From NCBI GenBank assembly GCA_005406025.1, contig BGZK01000714.1:124001-188000 (forward strand): a stretch of DNA of 64,000 bases, read 5' to 3'. Below the pieces are notes generated by a model. That model was not told the origin of the DNA. It did not search any database and saw only the letters and a list, made by a program, of their open reading frames with translations. Both the position numbers and the translations under genes were made by a program. The DNA comes from Eumeta japonica. Lineage: Eukaryota; Arthropoda; Insecta; Lepidoptera; Psychidae. Positions 47,050 through 58,600 of this stretch are shown here, one piece after another (the stretch's first letter is position 1; every line of letters begins with the position of its first letter).

Positions 47050-50000
47050 GTTAGGCGATTATATTATTGTAATGCAACTATATGTTTACTTAATGAATAT
47101 GTGCGAAGTAATGTCATGATGTACTTTGTAAGAAAAGATAATTGATAATATTTATAGTTTTTTCTGATATTGTTACGAAAAAAGTTCTTATCTTTGCATT
47201 TGTATTTTTATTCCATGATCATATATACTTAGGTGTGATGATCAATGTTTTCAATGTTATAAACCCTATGTCACGTGGCAGTCTCCTTTTATATTTTTAA
47301 TTTAAATTTCTTGAAATATCACAACAATAACATGACACTATAAGCACATGGCCACAGTACATTTTATGACAGTTCTTTAGTTTGTCTATATATTAATCTA
47401 GGTTCAGTTTACCTTGACACCAGTTAATGGTTACATAATTTTTCATGTTTAAATAATTATTATTATGTTTTTTTTACATCATCAAATATTGTATAAATTT
47501 ATAGATTCATTCTGGACATTATGATATAAACGTTAGAAGTAAAAGTAATTAATTGGTCTCATGTTTCTGGTTATTGGTATCATGTAACCTAGCTAGCTAT
47601 ATAATTATTTTACTTCTCTTCTGAGCTTCAAAGAAACTTGCTCTCTTTCTCACAACCATGGCTCCAGGAGTTCATCTCTTTCAGTTGCATAACTGGCTGT
47701 AGGCGAGGCACTAATGATACTGATACTAAAATTTAATTCTAACCCTTTAATTTAATATTTTACTTGCACATGAGATAAACAGAAGATGTTTCAATAAATT
47801 GAATTGTCGCTTTTGTGTTGCAGTGTGCGTAGCAAGAGCGCATATGAGGGCGACGGCAAGACTACAGTACAGGTGCTTAACCAGGACCAGGAGCTGGGCC
47901 TCATGGTTGATTCTTATGCAACGGTAAATTACATGAACTTCCAGACATGCACACAACTAACGTAACTTGTAATGTTTTTTAAATGTATCAAATTATATGT
48001 ATGCAAAAAGGGTATGCAAATATTTTTTTGAAATAATAAAGAAATATATATAAAGTCACGCTCATTAAAGAATTGAATAATGAAAAGTATAATTTATGTA
48101 ATGTGTTCTTCTGTAATGAAGGGACTTAAGTATCAATTGTTATTCGAAAAATATCTATTGGCAATAGGCTATGTCATTGTATGAATGTAAAATTGTTTTA
48201 TGGAGTTATATTATTTCATTGTGATTGAGACTTATTTTCTACTGTGCACAGCCTATTTTTTATATCATGTTCTTCAACTGTATTTAGTAATCCTATTATG
48301 AAATAAAATGAACTTTTTAAACAATTTTCGATGTCTACTTTTGAACATTTAAAACAATATGTAATCAAAATACAATATTGTGGTATTTAAATTCTGTTTT
48401 AAGAAGATATTCAAGTATTATGTAAGCAGAATTTTTTTCTAATTTTCCTGGCAAAAGCAGAGAAGGTGAAGATATTTATAATCTTATGTAAGAAAAAAAT
48501 AGCACAACCTAATGAAAATGTCAAAATAATAGTCATATTTTAATTAACAGTACTATTTTGTTTTTGGTTAATTACATATATAGATTATAAGAAATTGTTG
48601 AGTGTTTTCAAAATTGACATAAGTCTAAATTGCTTAGTGTAGTAATTTTTTTAAACGGACCAATGTTCTATTCAAGGAATGTCTGGAACAGTATTTAATA
48701 GTTTCGAAAAACTTACATACTATAATGGGTGGGAAGGGGGGTGACATTAAATTGGTCATAAGACAATTATGAATGTTACCCCCTCCCCCCATTCATGATA
48801 ATGGGTGGGAAGGGGGGTGGGATTAAATTGGTCATAAGACAATTATGAATGTTACCCCCTCCCCCCATTCATGATAATGGGTGGGAAGGGGGGTGAGATT
48901 AAATTGGTCATAAGACAATTATGAATGTCCACCCCCCCTTTCATGATAATGGGTAGGGAAGGGGGTGAGATTAAATTGGTCATAAGACAATTATGAATTT
49001 TACCCCCTCCCCCATTCATGATAATGGGTGGGAAGGGGGGTGAGATTAAATTGGTCATAAGACAATTATGAATGTTCCCCCCCCCCTTCATGGGTAGGGA
49101 AGGGGGTGAGATTAAATTGGTCATAAGACAATTATGAATGTTACCCCCTCCCCATTCATGATAATGGGTGGGAAGGGGGGTGAGATTAAATTGGTCATAA
49201 GACAATTATGAATGTTACCCCTCCTCCCCATTCATGATAATGGGTGGGAAGGGGGAGATTAAATTGGTCATAAGACAATTATGAATGTTACCCCAATTCA
49301 TGATTATATTATGATTGCTCACATGCTTGAAAGCCTCCTCATTGTTAGAAACAATATCTACAGTACAGTTATTAAGGACAATTAGTATTTCTTTGTTCAT
49401 GTTCAGTGCTATATGCACTCCTTTTTGATCCAATTCCATATTGCTGATTTTAGTTTTTACCAATTGCTTTTATTTTTTTAAGGAAAAGGATAATGAAAAA
49501 GAAACTTCTGTCATATTTTGTCCTCTGCGAGGTTTACGCTCATCTCACTTTAGCCTTTTCTATTATGAAATGTGTAATGAAATGCTATCAGAGGTACGCA
49601 AAGCCTATGGGTTACATAGGTGCTTGTGTACAACATCGGGTTGAGATATCGTAGGTCTTAGATATTATTCTAAAACTATGAAGTGAATGATAGATTGTGA
49701 ATGATTTTAGTTTGGATTCCGTCTCAACATCGGCATCACAGTTATAGGACCCATGGCTATTTTCCCCAGGTTAGTAATGACAGGTTTATCATTTTTTTTA
49801 AGAGATTGGATAGTTGGTGTATTTTGAATAGAGTCAATCTCAAAAAATGTTCTTATATAATTGGAAATATACTCATATATTGACTTATCGTTATGTAAAA
49901 CTAGATATTTTGATTCATATTCACAATGAATCAAATATTATATCAGATATCAAGAGATAAAAAACATAGTTTGTGTGCCATATTTGTATGAGTGCACATC

Positions 50001-53000
50001 AAAAAATTGTCATAAAAAATATTATCATCAAAGTAAATGTATTTTTTCTGTTTATGCATTTGATTGTAAAAAATGGATAAAATACAGTACAACACAAAAT
50101 TCTTTGCTGTTATGAAATTAGTCAAAGAAAGCGTTGCATTGGGGTAAAATAAGAATGCGGGGAAGAAGAAGGAGGGGTAGGGGATGCATATCAAGTCATT
50201 CGGAGGTAATTCAGAGCGGCAAAGAGAGTATTGTACCATAGAAATGGAATACAAAAAGTGTGGAGTTATCAATGGTACAGTGTAAGATATTGGAAATTGA
50301 TGTATTGGATTCATAATTCAAAATAAAATTCTATCGAGTAAAAATTTATATATAATGTAATAGAATTTATAAGATGGCTCCCCTAACATGCTTTATAAGT
50401 TATAATAGAATTTATAAGATATCTCCCCTAACATGCTTTATAAGTTATAATAGAATTTATAAGATGGCTCCCCTAACATGCTTTATAAGTTATAATAGAA
50501 TTTATAAGATGGCTCCCCTAACATGCTTTATAAGTTATAATAGAATTTATAAGATGGTCCCCCTAACATGCTTTATAAGTTATAATAGAATTTGTAAGAT
50601 GGCTCTCCTAACATGCTTTATAAGTTATAATAGAATTTATAAGATGGCTCCCCTAACATGCTTTATAAGTTATAATAGAATTTATAAGATGGTCCCCCTA
50701 ACATGCTTTATAAGTTATAATAGAATTTGTAAGATGGCTCTCCTAATGTGCTTTATAAGTTATAATAGAATTTATAAGATGGTCCCCCTAACATGCTTTA
50801 TAAGTTATAATAGAATTTGTAAGATGGCTCTCCTAATGTGCTTTATAAGTTATAATAGAATTTATAAGATGGTCCCCCTAACATGCTTTATAAGTTATAA
50901 TAGAATTTATAAGATGGCTCTCCTAATGTGCTTTATAAGTTTGGACAATAAATAAATGTTCTAAAATGTGTGTTGTGTGCAGGACAGTGATGTCTTGGCA
51001 GGTGCGTGGATCCAACGAGGTCACAGAAGAGGCTTTCCGACTTTTTGCACTTCTTGAACCAAAGATCGACTTATTGGTAAGCATTTAGAAGCGAATTTTT
51101 CTAAATTGTGAAACAACGTTTTTGATGAGCAGAATATCACTAAAAATTGACAGCGAATGGACAAACCTATCTACACACAATGGGAGTAGCGGATCGGGAC
51201 GGACACTGCAATCTCTATAACAGATGCTTCAGTGCTTCTGTCAGAATAAATAGGGTATACACTGACTGGTTTGATATCCGCAGGGGTGTCAGACAGGGGC
51301 CAGCAAGTCTAAGGTAGCTCCACCTTGGCTATTCAAACTATTCAAGGATAGCTGTCTGTATGATCGGAAAGAGTATGAGTATGGATTAAGAATGGATGAG
51401 CTGTCTGTTAAATGCCTCCTATACGCCGATGAACAAGTAATGCTTGCGGCATGCGACCTGCAGATAATGATAACTAAAAGAATGACTGTTAAGAAAAAGA
51501 GGTATGAAAGTATATTTCAGCAAGATTAACGCAAGATGCTGTGTAAAACATAGTTTTTACGAGGCGATTATTCGTTTGACCTTATCCATTTCGAATATTA
51601 TCTACGGTGACGTATGGTCAATGCATCTATGGTCATGCAGATCGTCGGCGTCGAGACAACCGATCGCAACGTGCTGGACAGCGTAAGACGCGCGGCGCGC
51701 GCCCTGAACCTCAACATAGAACTACTGTCCACCGAGCACGCCTGCTCCACCTTTAATTTCCTCAACGCCGAGGGCAGGTATGAATTTACCATTACCGGTG
51801 TCGTGGCGCTAAGTACCACCATGCACGGCTTTTGTTTGACCATCTAATACCTGTAAACGAGCAGTTTTTGTATATATAATCAAAATCTTGGAAACGGCTC
51901 CAACTATTTCCATGAAATTTAGTATGCAGGGGGTTTTGGAAGTGATTAATCAATCCAACTAGGTTTCGTTTTTAGAAAACCTTGTTTTAGTCTCTATCGA
52001 CACAATTATAATAGCACAGTTGGGAAATCGGGCGGTCCCGAATCCAAAAGATCCTTGTTTGATTCTACATGATTAATTTTTCAATTTATTTAGTTTTTTT
52101 TCCAAGTTTCTTTTGTGAGAAAAAGATTCTTTTTTGTGAGAAAACCTATTATTGGGAACAAAAACTGCTTTACCGACACAGCAACATTAAAGCTACTTGA
52201 TAATAGATGGCGTTGTTAAACAACACTAAGCCAAATTGTGATGATAAAGATATGTCGTTAAGGTCGAAAAATATTATTCATATTTCATCAGTATGTAATT
52301 CATATCTAAATATATTTTCCACAAAAATATGATTTACTAAGAAAAAAATGAGAGAATCTCGGTCATCCAGGTATTGTAAATTTAATAGTGTAAAATGAAA
52401 ATCAAACATCTAAAAAAATTTGATGTTGTAAACCGATAAAATTAGAATAGTCAAATTTTTAACTTAAAACAATTTCCAAGGGATTACATTTGCTAGTTCT
52501 AATTGTGTTTTCCATTTTTATTAACATATCTCATTTATCTTTGCATTCCAACAAGAATAGTCTTAGTTATTCAGAATATAAATACTTAGTTATTCAAAAA
52601 AACAAATATAAAAAAAATGGGCAGCTGGTGTATTGTAATTCATTTGAATCTTCCTGATTAAATCCTCTGTTAAAATAGTGTATTTTTCCATAGTGAAAAT
52701 AATTTAAGAACTCTGGGAAAAAGGTTTAAATATCTTATTGAAATTGACTTAAAAAAGTAAATAATGGAATATAAGCAAAGGAACACAAATTAAACATGCA
52801 GGTCACCTTCAATATGGAATAATAGAAGAAACGATATTTCAAAAAATTGATTTTTATATTTTAGTTGGTTTTGTCACTTAAACATTATTAGATAATTATT
52901 TAATAGCAAAAACAAACAAATCTTTTTTGATTTTATGATTGCACAATTATCATATAATTATAGCAAAATCATGCAATTAAACAGAATTATGAAGCATTAT

Positions 53001-53829
53001 TCAGTAATAATAGATTTCTGTAGTCAATAAGACCTAAGATAATGTTAGACAAATGAATAGAAGTTAATTATGTATTTAAATTTAAACATTTGTTTTAATT
53101 TCTATGCCATAAGGTAGAAAAATTTTTGAAAATTACAAATATAAATATTAGAGGAACTTCTGATGATTAACCCCCTTAATTAGATTACTTTTTGTTTCTC
53201 ATTTTTAACTCCTTAAACAACTTATAAACAGTCGCAAGGGATGCAATTTCATCATGAAAGGTCAATCGAAGTCTATTATAAGTTTCTTGTTGGCTTAAAT
53301 GTCAACGAAAGTCATAAAAAAAATCAATGCATTAAAATTTTCTTGCCTTAAATTCATGTTGACATTAGATTACTGTTTGCCGCTAATTTGTAAAAAAATA
53401 TGACAGATGAATGCAATATCCATACATATATGAGCAAACTACCACTGACTGAGTGGTTCATCACGGGATTTCTGAACTATAGGATCCGATCGACTTGAAA
53501 TTCGGCTGTTCCTCTTTTAGAGACATAGACGCTCATTATGAATGGATTTTATACAAATCCTATGGAAAAATATCTTTGATGGGCATTTTAGCCTTTTTAG
53601 GGCAAAAGCTTGTACATATGTTTTATTATTTTACAGTTTCTAAGTGACCAGTTCGAAAAATTTTAAGTGTCACACATGTATTGTATAACTGTGAGACGGT
53701 GTGTGCTTGCGCAGGAGCGTGGCCGGCGCGTTCATTCCGCCAATGTCGTTAGTGCCGGACGAGGACGACATGTTGGAGTCGCAGATGGTCTATCAGGACG
53801 TCTTCAACTGGCAGCAGAAAAAACAGTAG
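46988..53829 (+). CDS. NDUFAF3: NDUFAF3, mitochondrial complex I assembly factor 3 (complete, 6 exons)
   Basis: Assists early assembly of the complex I membrane and peripheral arms, working with NDUFAF4 at the inner mitochondrial membrane. Exons: 46988-47049, 47824-47923, 49711-49769, 50983-51076, 51641-51777, 53715-53829; all GT/AG, phases agree, 567 nt, 188 residues (human protein 184). The N-terminus MLRRAVRPLRLLATGRAPAT is rich in Arg and Leu without acids, as in a mitochondrial presequence. Family core blocks: YEGDGKTTV, MVDSYA, GFRLNIG, IGPMAIFPR, VMSWQV, FRLFALLEPKIDLLIVG, STEHACSTFNFLNAEGR and VAGAFIPP. The start ATG at 46988 is chosen because it opens the presequence. A candidate AATAAA lies at 54475. 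Introns hold two minisatellites and a LINE fragment. Confidence 0.95.
47824..47923 (+). CDS. NDUFAF3: NDUFAF3 exon 2
   Basis: Acceptor GTGTTGCAG, donor GTAAAT. Encodes SKSAYEGDGKTTVQVLNQD and MVDSYAT. Confidence 0.94.
48724..49303. repeat. Minisatellite, 8 copies of a 66-76 bp unit (NDUFAF3 intron 2)
   Basis: The core TTAAATTGGTCATAAGACAA occurs at 48747, 48823, 48899, 48971, 49046, 49112, 49186 and 49259. Each unit has a C-rich block (ACCCCCTCCCCCCATTCATG) followed by the matching G-rich block (AATGGGTGGGAAGGGGGG), so it can fold on itself. Copy-to-copy differences are mostly in length of the C and G runs. The 117- and 82-codon reverse ORFs here are by-products. Confidence 0.95.
49711..49769 (+). 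CDS. NDUFAF3: NDUFAF3 exon 3
   Basis: Acceptor GATTTTAG, donor GTTAGT. A 59-nt exon encoding FGFRLNIGITVIGPMAIFP. Short, but required by phase and by family alignment. Confidence 0.93.
50150..50232 (+). repeat. GGGTCGGGGAG repeat family, worn copy 4
   Basis: GAATGCGGGGAAGAAGAAGG, GGGGTAGGGGA, then TCATTCGGAGGTAATTCAGA; order as in 9042-9110 with more changes. Confidence 0.45.
50369..50945. repeat. 45-bp minisatellite, about 13 copies (NDUFAF3 intron 3)
   Basis: The unit reads TAATAGAATTTATAAGATGG then CTCCCCTAACATGCTTTATAAGTTA, repeated without length change. Because 45 is divisible by three and one frame lacks a stop, a 193-codon ORF (50374-50955) of 15-residue repeats stays open. Variants (GGCTC/GGTCC, AACATG/AATGTG, TTTAT/TTTGT) alternate in the later half, giving a 90-bp higher-order dimer. 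Confidence 0.96.
50983..51076 (+). CDS. NDUFAF3: NDUFAF3 exon 4
   Basis: Acceptor TTGTGTGCAG, donor GTAAGC. Encodes TVMSWQVRGSNEVTEEAFRL and FALLEPKIDLL. Starts about 40 bases after the 45-bp minisatellite ends. Confidence 0.95.
51163..51492 (+). pseudogene. Non-LTR retrotransposon (LINE) reverse-transcriptase fragment
   Basis: Two frames give parts of a reverse transcriptase: YNRCFSASVRINRVYTDWFD with RRGVRQG (51217-51296), then after a frameshift LFKLFKDSCLYDRKEYEYGL and KCLLYADEQ (51330-51440). The catalytic Y-A-D-D box reads YADE. A short, 5'- and 3'-truncated relic in intron 4 of NDUFAF3. Confidence 0.82.
51641..51777 (+). CDS. NDUFAF3: NDUFAF3 exon 5
   Basis: Acceptor GGTCATGCAG, donor GTATGA. 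Encodes IVGVETTDRN, RRAARALNLNIELLS and STEHACSTFNFLNAEGR, the best-conserved block of the family. Confidence 0.96.
51778..53714. other. NDUFAF3 intron 5, AT-rich
   Basis: No gene, recognisable element or RNA seen; simple AT-rich sequence with short T and A runs. Confidence 0.5.
53715..53829 (+). CDS. NDUFAF3: NDUFAF3 exon 6 and stop
   Basis: Acceptor TTGCGCAG. Encodes SVAGAFIPPMSLVPDEDDML and a C-terminus rich in Gln and Lys; stop TAG 53827-53829. Confidence 0.94.
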
Positions 53830-55319
53830 TCTCACCTCACACAAATTTAGATAGGTTTATACTATATTGATAGTATTAAATTTTAACTGTATATATTTAT
53901 GCTGAAATGGAAACACTGGAGCTTGATGGAAGGCGATGTGAATACACAGGATATTGTAGGAATATACTTGATTGCAATACAGCATTTCTGGCTGATATTT
54001 ATCAATTGTTCATTATAAAACATTGGAAGGTGTCAAGGTTAGCTTATGTATATTTAAAATTACTGCCAACATTATTTTTGGTGTCTTTTGGTTAAACATC
54101 ATGTTGTTAGTAACAAAAATACATAATGCTCATAATTAAAGATTTCTATTAATGCTGGCATTAATGAAAGCTTTTAGAAAAATTCAAAGGTGCTCATGCT
54201 TGTTAATCACATATCCACATCAGACACCCATATCCGAAAGAGCTGAAGTCCCAAAATTCCGTGGAGTCAGTGTCTCTCAATACTGTTACATCTATCCACT
54301 TATTTACTAATTTTTGGACTACCCAATACGTTTCATGTTTGTGGGAAAAAAGAAAGATCAAATTATGTTGTTAGTATTATCAATAGAAAATTCATTTATA
54401 ATCCACATGAGCTGTATAAAAATTAATGATTTAAAATTCAATTTGTCACAATCCATTAATTCTTTTGTAATGGTAATAAAGCCAATGGAGACCTCTTTTT
54501 AAAACAACCATATCAGTTGAAGGAACCTGAATAATTAAGCCCTAACATCTGTTGTAAATATTTATGTAGACATAGTTGTAATATTATTTATGACAGTAAA
54601 AATTAAAACATAAAACAATAACACAATGTTTTATTTCTGACATTATACAATATATGTACTAAACACTAAATTTAATATATTACAATTTGAGGGTACAGTT
54701 CGAAGATTTGTATCGCGCGTCTATTGCCGCTAGATGGTGTTATAAAATGAGTTTATTCAAGTTTTGAAATTGTCTTTGAACCTTGACAGACTTTATAGAC
54801 AAATAAATCAATCCAGAAAAATTAAGCTTTTTGCTATATAAATGTAAATAATACTACATAGTTAAAATTATTTTTATAAATGTCATCAACATAAAATTGC
54901 ATTAATTAGTTGCAAAAAACATGAATTAGTCGCATCTTATGCGATGCACCAATGCAATAATGACATCCATTCAACCTGTACAATTTTGTAAAATTATTTT
55001 ATGAATTAGAATTGCATTGCTCTATAAGGTCAAACTTTACATAACTTTAAATGACACTGTTCAATTTTTCATGCTGCACAAGAATTTCGCAAATTTTTTA
55101 ACAGATTTCTAATTTTTAATGATTACCCTGTACATTTTTTTTGTAATATAAACAGGTATGACCCTAAAAGAATCGTTTTGTAATTGGTCGGCGTCGTCGG
55201 ATTTAAATAAATAAGTACTTTAAAGTTATTAGTCGTTCTGAATCGATATTGTGTAAGCATCTAAATATATATTCAATTTTACTACATCGTTGGGCAAACA
55301 ATATCCAGCCGGCGGTCGC
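53830..55319. other. Intergenic region between convergent NDUFAF3 and SAM50
   Basis: Holds the 3' ends of both transcripts. Candidate NDUFAF3 poly(A) signal AATAAA at 54475-54480; a reverse AATAAA (TTTATT) at 54752-54757 could serve SAM50. No coding sequence recognised. Confidence 0.5.
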
Positions 55320-55619
55320 TCAGAGGAAGTGTACGCCGACGCCGAACTGCAGGCCTGACGCGGTGCGGTCGTCGGGTAGCGCACGCAGCGGTATCGCATA
55401 GTTGAGCTCCAGCCGAGCCGTCCGCCCCAACCGAAGGGCGACGCCCGCGCCGGCGGCCACGCGCGCCGTCCGCACCAGCTCGTCGGTGAGCGGCGCGTCC
55501 GGCGGTGCCAGGCTGCCCGCGTTGACGAAGGCGTGCGCGCGGAATAGCTCGCCGAGCCCGCCGTGCCCCGGCCTGAATGGCAGGGGGGTGTAGATGTGCG
55601 CGCCCACCGCCCAGTACAT
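55320..55619 (-). CDS. SAMM50: SAM50 exon 8: C-terminal barrel and stop
   Basis: Acceptor TATTCGCAG on the minus strand; TGA at 55320-55322. Encodes YTPLPFRPGHGGLGELFRAH and the final strands RTARLELNYAIP and GLQFGVGVHFL. Confidence 0.96.
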   Translation of the reverse strand: MYWAVGAHIYTPLPFRPGHGGLGELFRAHAFVNAGSLAPPDAPLTDELVRTARVAAGAGVALRLGRTARLELNYAIPLRALPDDRTASGLQFGVGVHFL

Positions 55620-58600
55620 CTGCGAATACAAGCCAAGCTTCTCCTTTATTATGGACTGACTACCGTCAATAATAATCGATTATCAATTGACTACTATAAT
55701 AATAATCATCGATTTTAAATGATTAATCTTACAAGTAAACAATGTATATTTAAGGTCCAATATATCTTATTGTTATGGTGAGTCTGTTCATTTGTTACAG
55801 GCTTGTAATGGAACTAGATAAGATAACCATAGACATGATAATCTTATTTGAAATCATAAAAACTTATGTGATGGGGATGGGTTTACATAGGCCAATAGGC
55901 CAACGAGAAACAAAAATGTATCTACAAGAAGCATATTTTTGAGAATTTTAATTAATATTCTGGGAGGCCATTATTCTGACATTTTATTTACTTTATTTTT
56001 GTGTTTATCCTTGATCATATACGCCTACCAAAATAAAAGTTATTTGTGATGCAGAAATTTCATTGCAATAATTAAACTGAGTCAAATAATTTTTGATCAT
56101 AATTAAAATTTCTTGTTGTGTCTTACTGTACAGTAATGAACCATTAGAGTGCAAATCCGATTAATTTGCCAATTTTTAATAATGTTTATTAATGTCAGTG
56201 TTGTAAGACTTGTATAATAATATTTTGTATTTTACATATATTTTCAATTATTTTATAATAAAATAAATAATGACAAAGATTAACTATATAATCTTTCCCT
56301 CCTCAATAATTATGTTATAATACTAAAACTATTTTGATGCGTATTTGTGAATACACTTATTTTGGATTTTATTGCTGCGAGTTCGAGTAATTCCAAATTA
56401 GACATCATTTCATTTTATGACTGTGGATTTAGTCTACTTTTTCAAATTCAAGTCCTAAAGGATAATATATGCAATAGCAATATCTCTTAGATACATAACA
56501 TTTTATTTGAGTTGAAAAGTCTAAATGGTTCCAAATACTGCATATTTTGGGGTTCAGTGGAAGAGAATGGTAAATTCTTTCATGTCACGGAAGATTGCCA
56601 CTTAACGAGGTTTGGGTTATCGAAAAGTCGGATGTCATTGCGATTTCAGCGCCCAGACAGTGGGCGCTCGCGGGCAACGAACGTGTACTCACCGCGCCGC
56701 CGGTGGCTTGTTTGTCGGCGTGCGGGCCGACGCCGCGCTGCGCGAAGCCCCGCAGCGTGGTGGGGCCACCCAGGAATAGGCGGTCGGCCAGCGGCGCGCC
56801 GTGCACGTCGTGTAGCACGCCCAGCGCCGCGCCGCCCGACACCACAACGTCCGGCACCACCTGCAGCGTTATTTAGCATTTTTCATCTATCGCCTGATTT
56901 ATCATTAAAGTGCAAATTAATAAACAATAAGGACGCGTACATATCTATTAATTAAATCTATAATTTACATTAGATTTTAAACTTTACATTAGATTTTAAA
57001 GCCATATATTGTTTCTCTTTACACATATTAAATTTTGGAAGACGAAAGATTAAATCTAACTACGGGTGCGGGTGCTTATGACTTGAGCCATTGACTTTGA
57101 GAAAATGTATTTAAAATCTTAAATACAATTCTGCTCATAGGTACGAGGCATATTAAAATCAACAGGTCTCCCGTACGCCGTTGTCAAGTTGGTCAATTCC
57201 TGTGATCAGAAATATATAAATCATCAATGTATAGCTGTATTACTGCATTATTGTTAGGCATTGATTTATACACTCGACAAGAACTATTATATATTCTGTC
57301 ATATTTTTCTATTAATAAATCTCAGACAGCAACCAGCATTGTTCATAACATCTATTTAAAATGTCGAGCAGAAAAAATTATGATAATAGCTGTAAAAGAA
57401 CCCTATAGGATCACTTCATTGCTGTTGCTCATCTGTGTGTCTCTGTCAAGTCTTTTCCTCAGAAACGTGTGGAAATATCAACTTTGAATTAATAGGTCTG
57501 TGGTCCCTTGTGGTAATAGATAAATTATGCTTCTAAGTCAATGCAATAAAAAAAAATGGTTTTCTATTGCACACATATAAATTATTACAATAGAATAATA
57601 AAAGGACTGGAGTGGGATAGCCAATACGGTTTATAGTTTAACTTACATTTGAAAAATTAAAGAAATTAATATTTATTTTTTTTATACAAAGTGTAATATA
57701 AATTTTATCTTTTTATTTGATATTATAACAATTATTGAGAAAAAAATTAGAATATGTTGAAATTATTTCTAAAGCCTTGATTGAATTTGGAAAATGGTCC
57801 GAAAATATCCTCTTCTAATGCTGATTCAAAAGAGCCAATTTCGAAATCCTAGGACCATCCACCACCGAGATAGGTTGCGAGAGGGTTGTATCCCTAAGGG
57901 GAAGTGAGGGAGGGTATGATATCGACAAGGTAGTGGTAAGAGGAAAGGGCTCTATCCCTCGGGAGTTATGGTCACCTAATTGGTGACAGGTAACTTAAAA
58001 AAACAGGAAATAGAAAACAAAGAAAGGATGTAATGTGGGGGTGTTGTAAGGATACAGGAAATAAATACATTTAAAAATAATAATATTAATATCTTCGGAC
58101 ATAGATACATTACCATCTGGTTCCAAATTAAGCAACAAGGCTTGTACTATGGGTAGCAGACAGTTCATATAACATATATATATAATTTTTTGTAAATATA
58201 TACTTATAATACATAGAAACACCCAGACTCAAGACAAACATTTTTAATTAAACAAATAAATGTTTGTCCTGTGTGGGAATTGAACCCAGGCTCCCAGTGC
58301 ATCAACTAGGGTCACTACAAACTGCGTCTTGATTGGCGCACATAAATACATAAACAGAGAGTAAAGCAAAAACTTATTCCTCAAAGGGGATAAGCCAAGG
58401 AAATTAAATATAAAATAGGGATATGTACTGAAGGTACTATACTAATAATTGTAAGGATATGAGAGAGAGAGAGAGCTAGTATTTTGAAAGCACCTAAATG
58501 GTGACCTAAGGACAACTTTTGAAAAAGAGCAAGAAATATTACCAATCAACAGACAAGGAGACACTTAAAAATTGAAATTAATTTCTTCTTATAGTTACAA

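Noticed and set aside
48852..49463. Reverse ORFs of 117 and 82 codons with repeated 'NLISPP' blocks
   Set aside because: Products of the GC-rich minisatellite in NDUFAF3 intron 2.
48724..50945. Tandem arrays considered as CRISPR
   Set aside because: Units are head-to-tail without unique spacers, the genome is eukaryotic, and there are no cas genes.
50374..50955. 193-codon ORF of 15-residue repeats
   Set aside because: It exists only because the 45-bp minisatellite has a period divisible by three; it lies in an NDUFAF3 intron and has no composition or domain expected of a real gene.
55402..55593. Plus-strand ORF over the SAM50 C-terminus
   Set aside because: Antisense shadow of a GC-rich exon; the minus frame matches SAM50 throughout.
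58262..58320. tRNA gene candidate
   Set aside because: A B-box-like block is present but no cloverleaf, acceptor stem or anticodon arm can be formed; fits a dispersed repeat.
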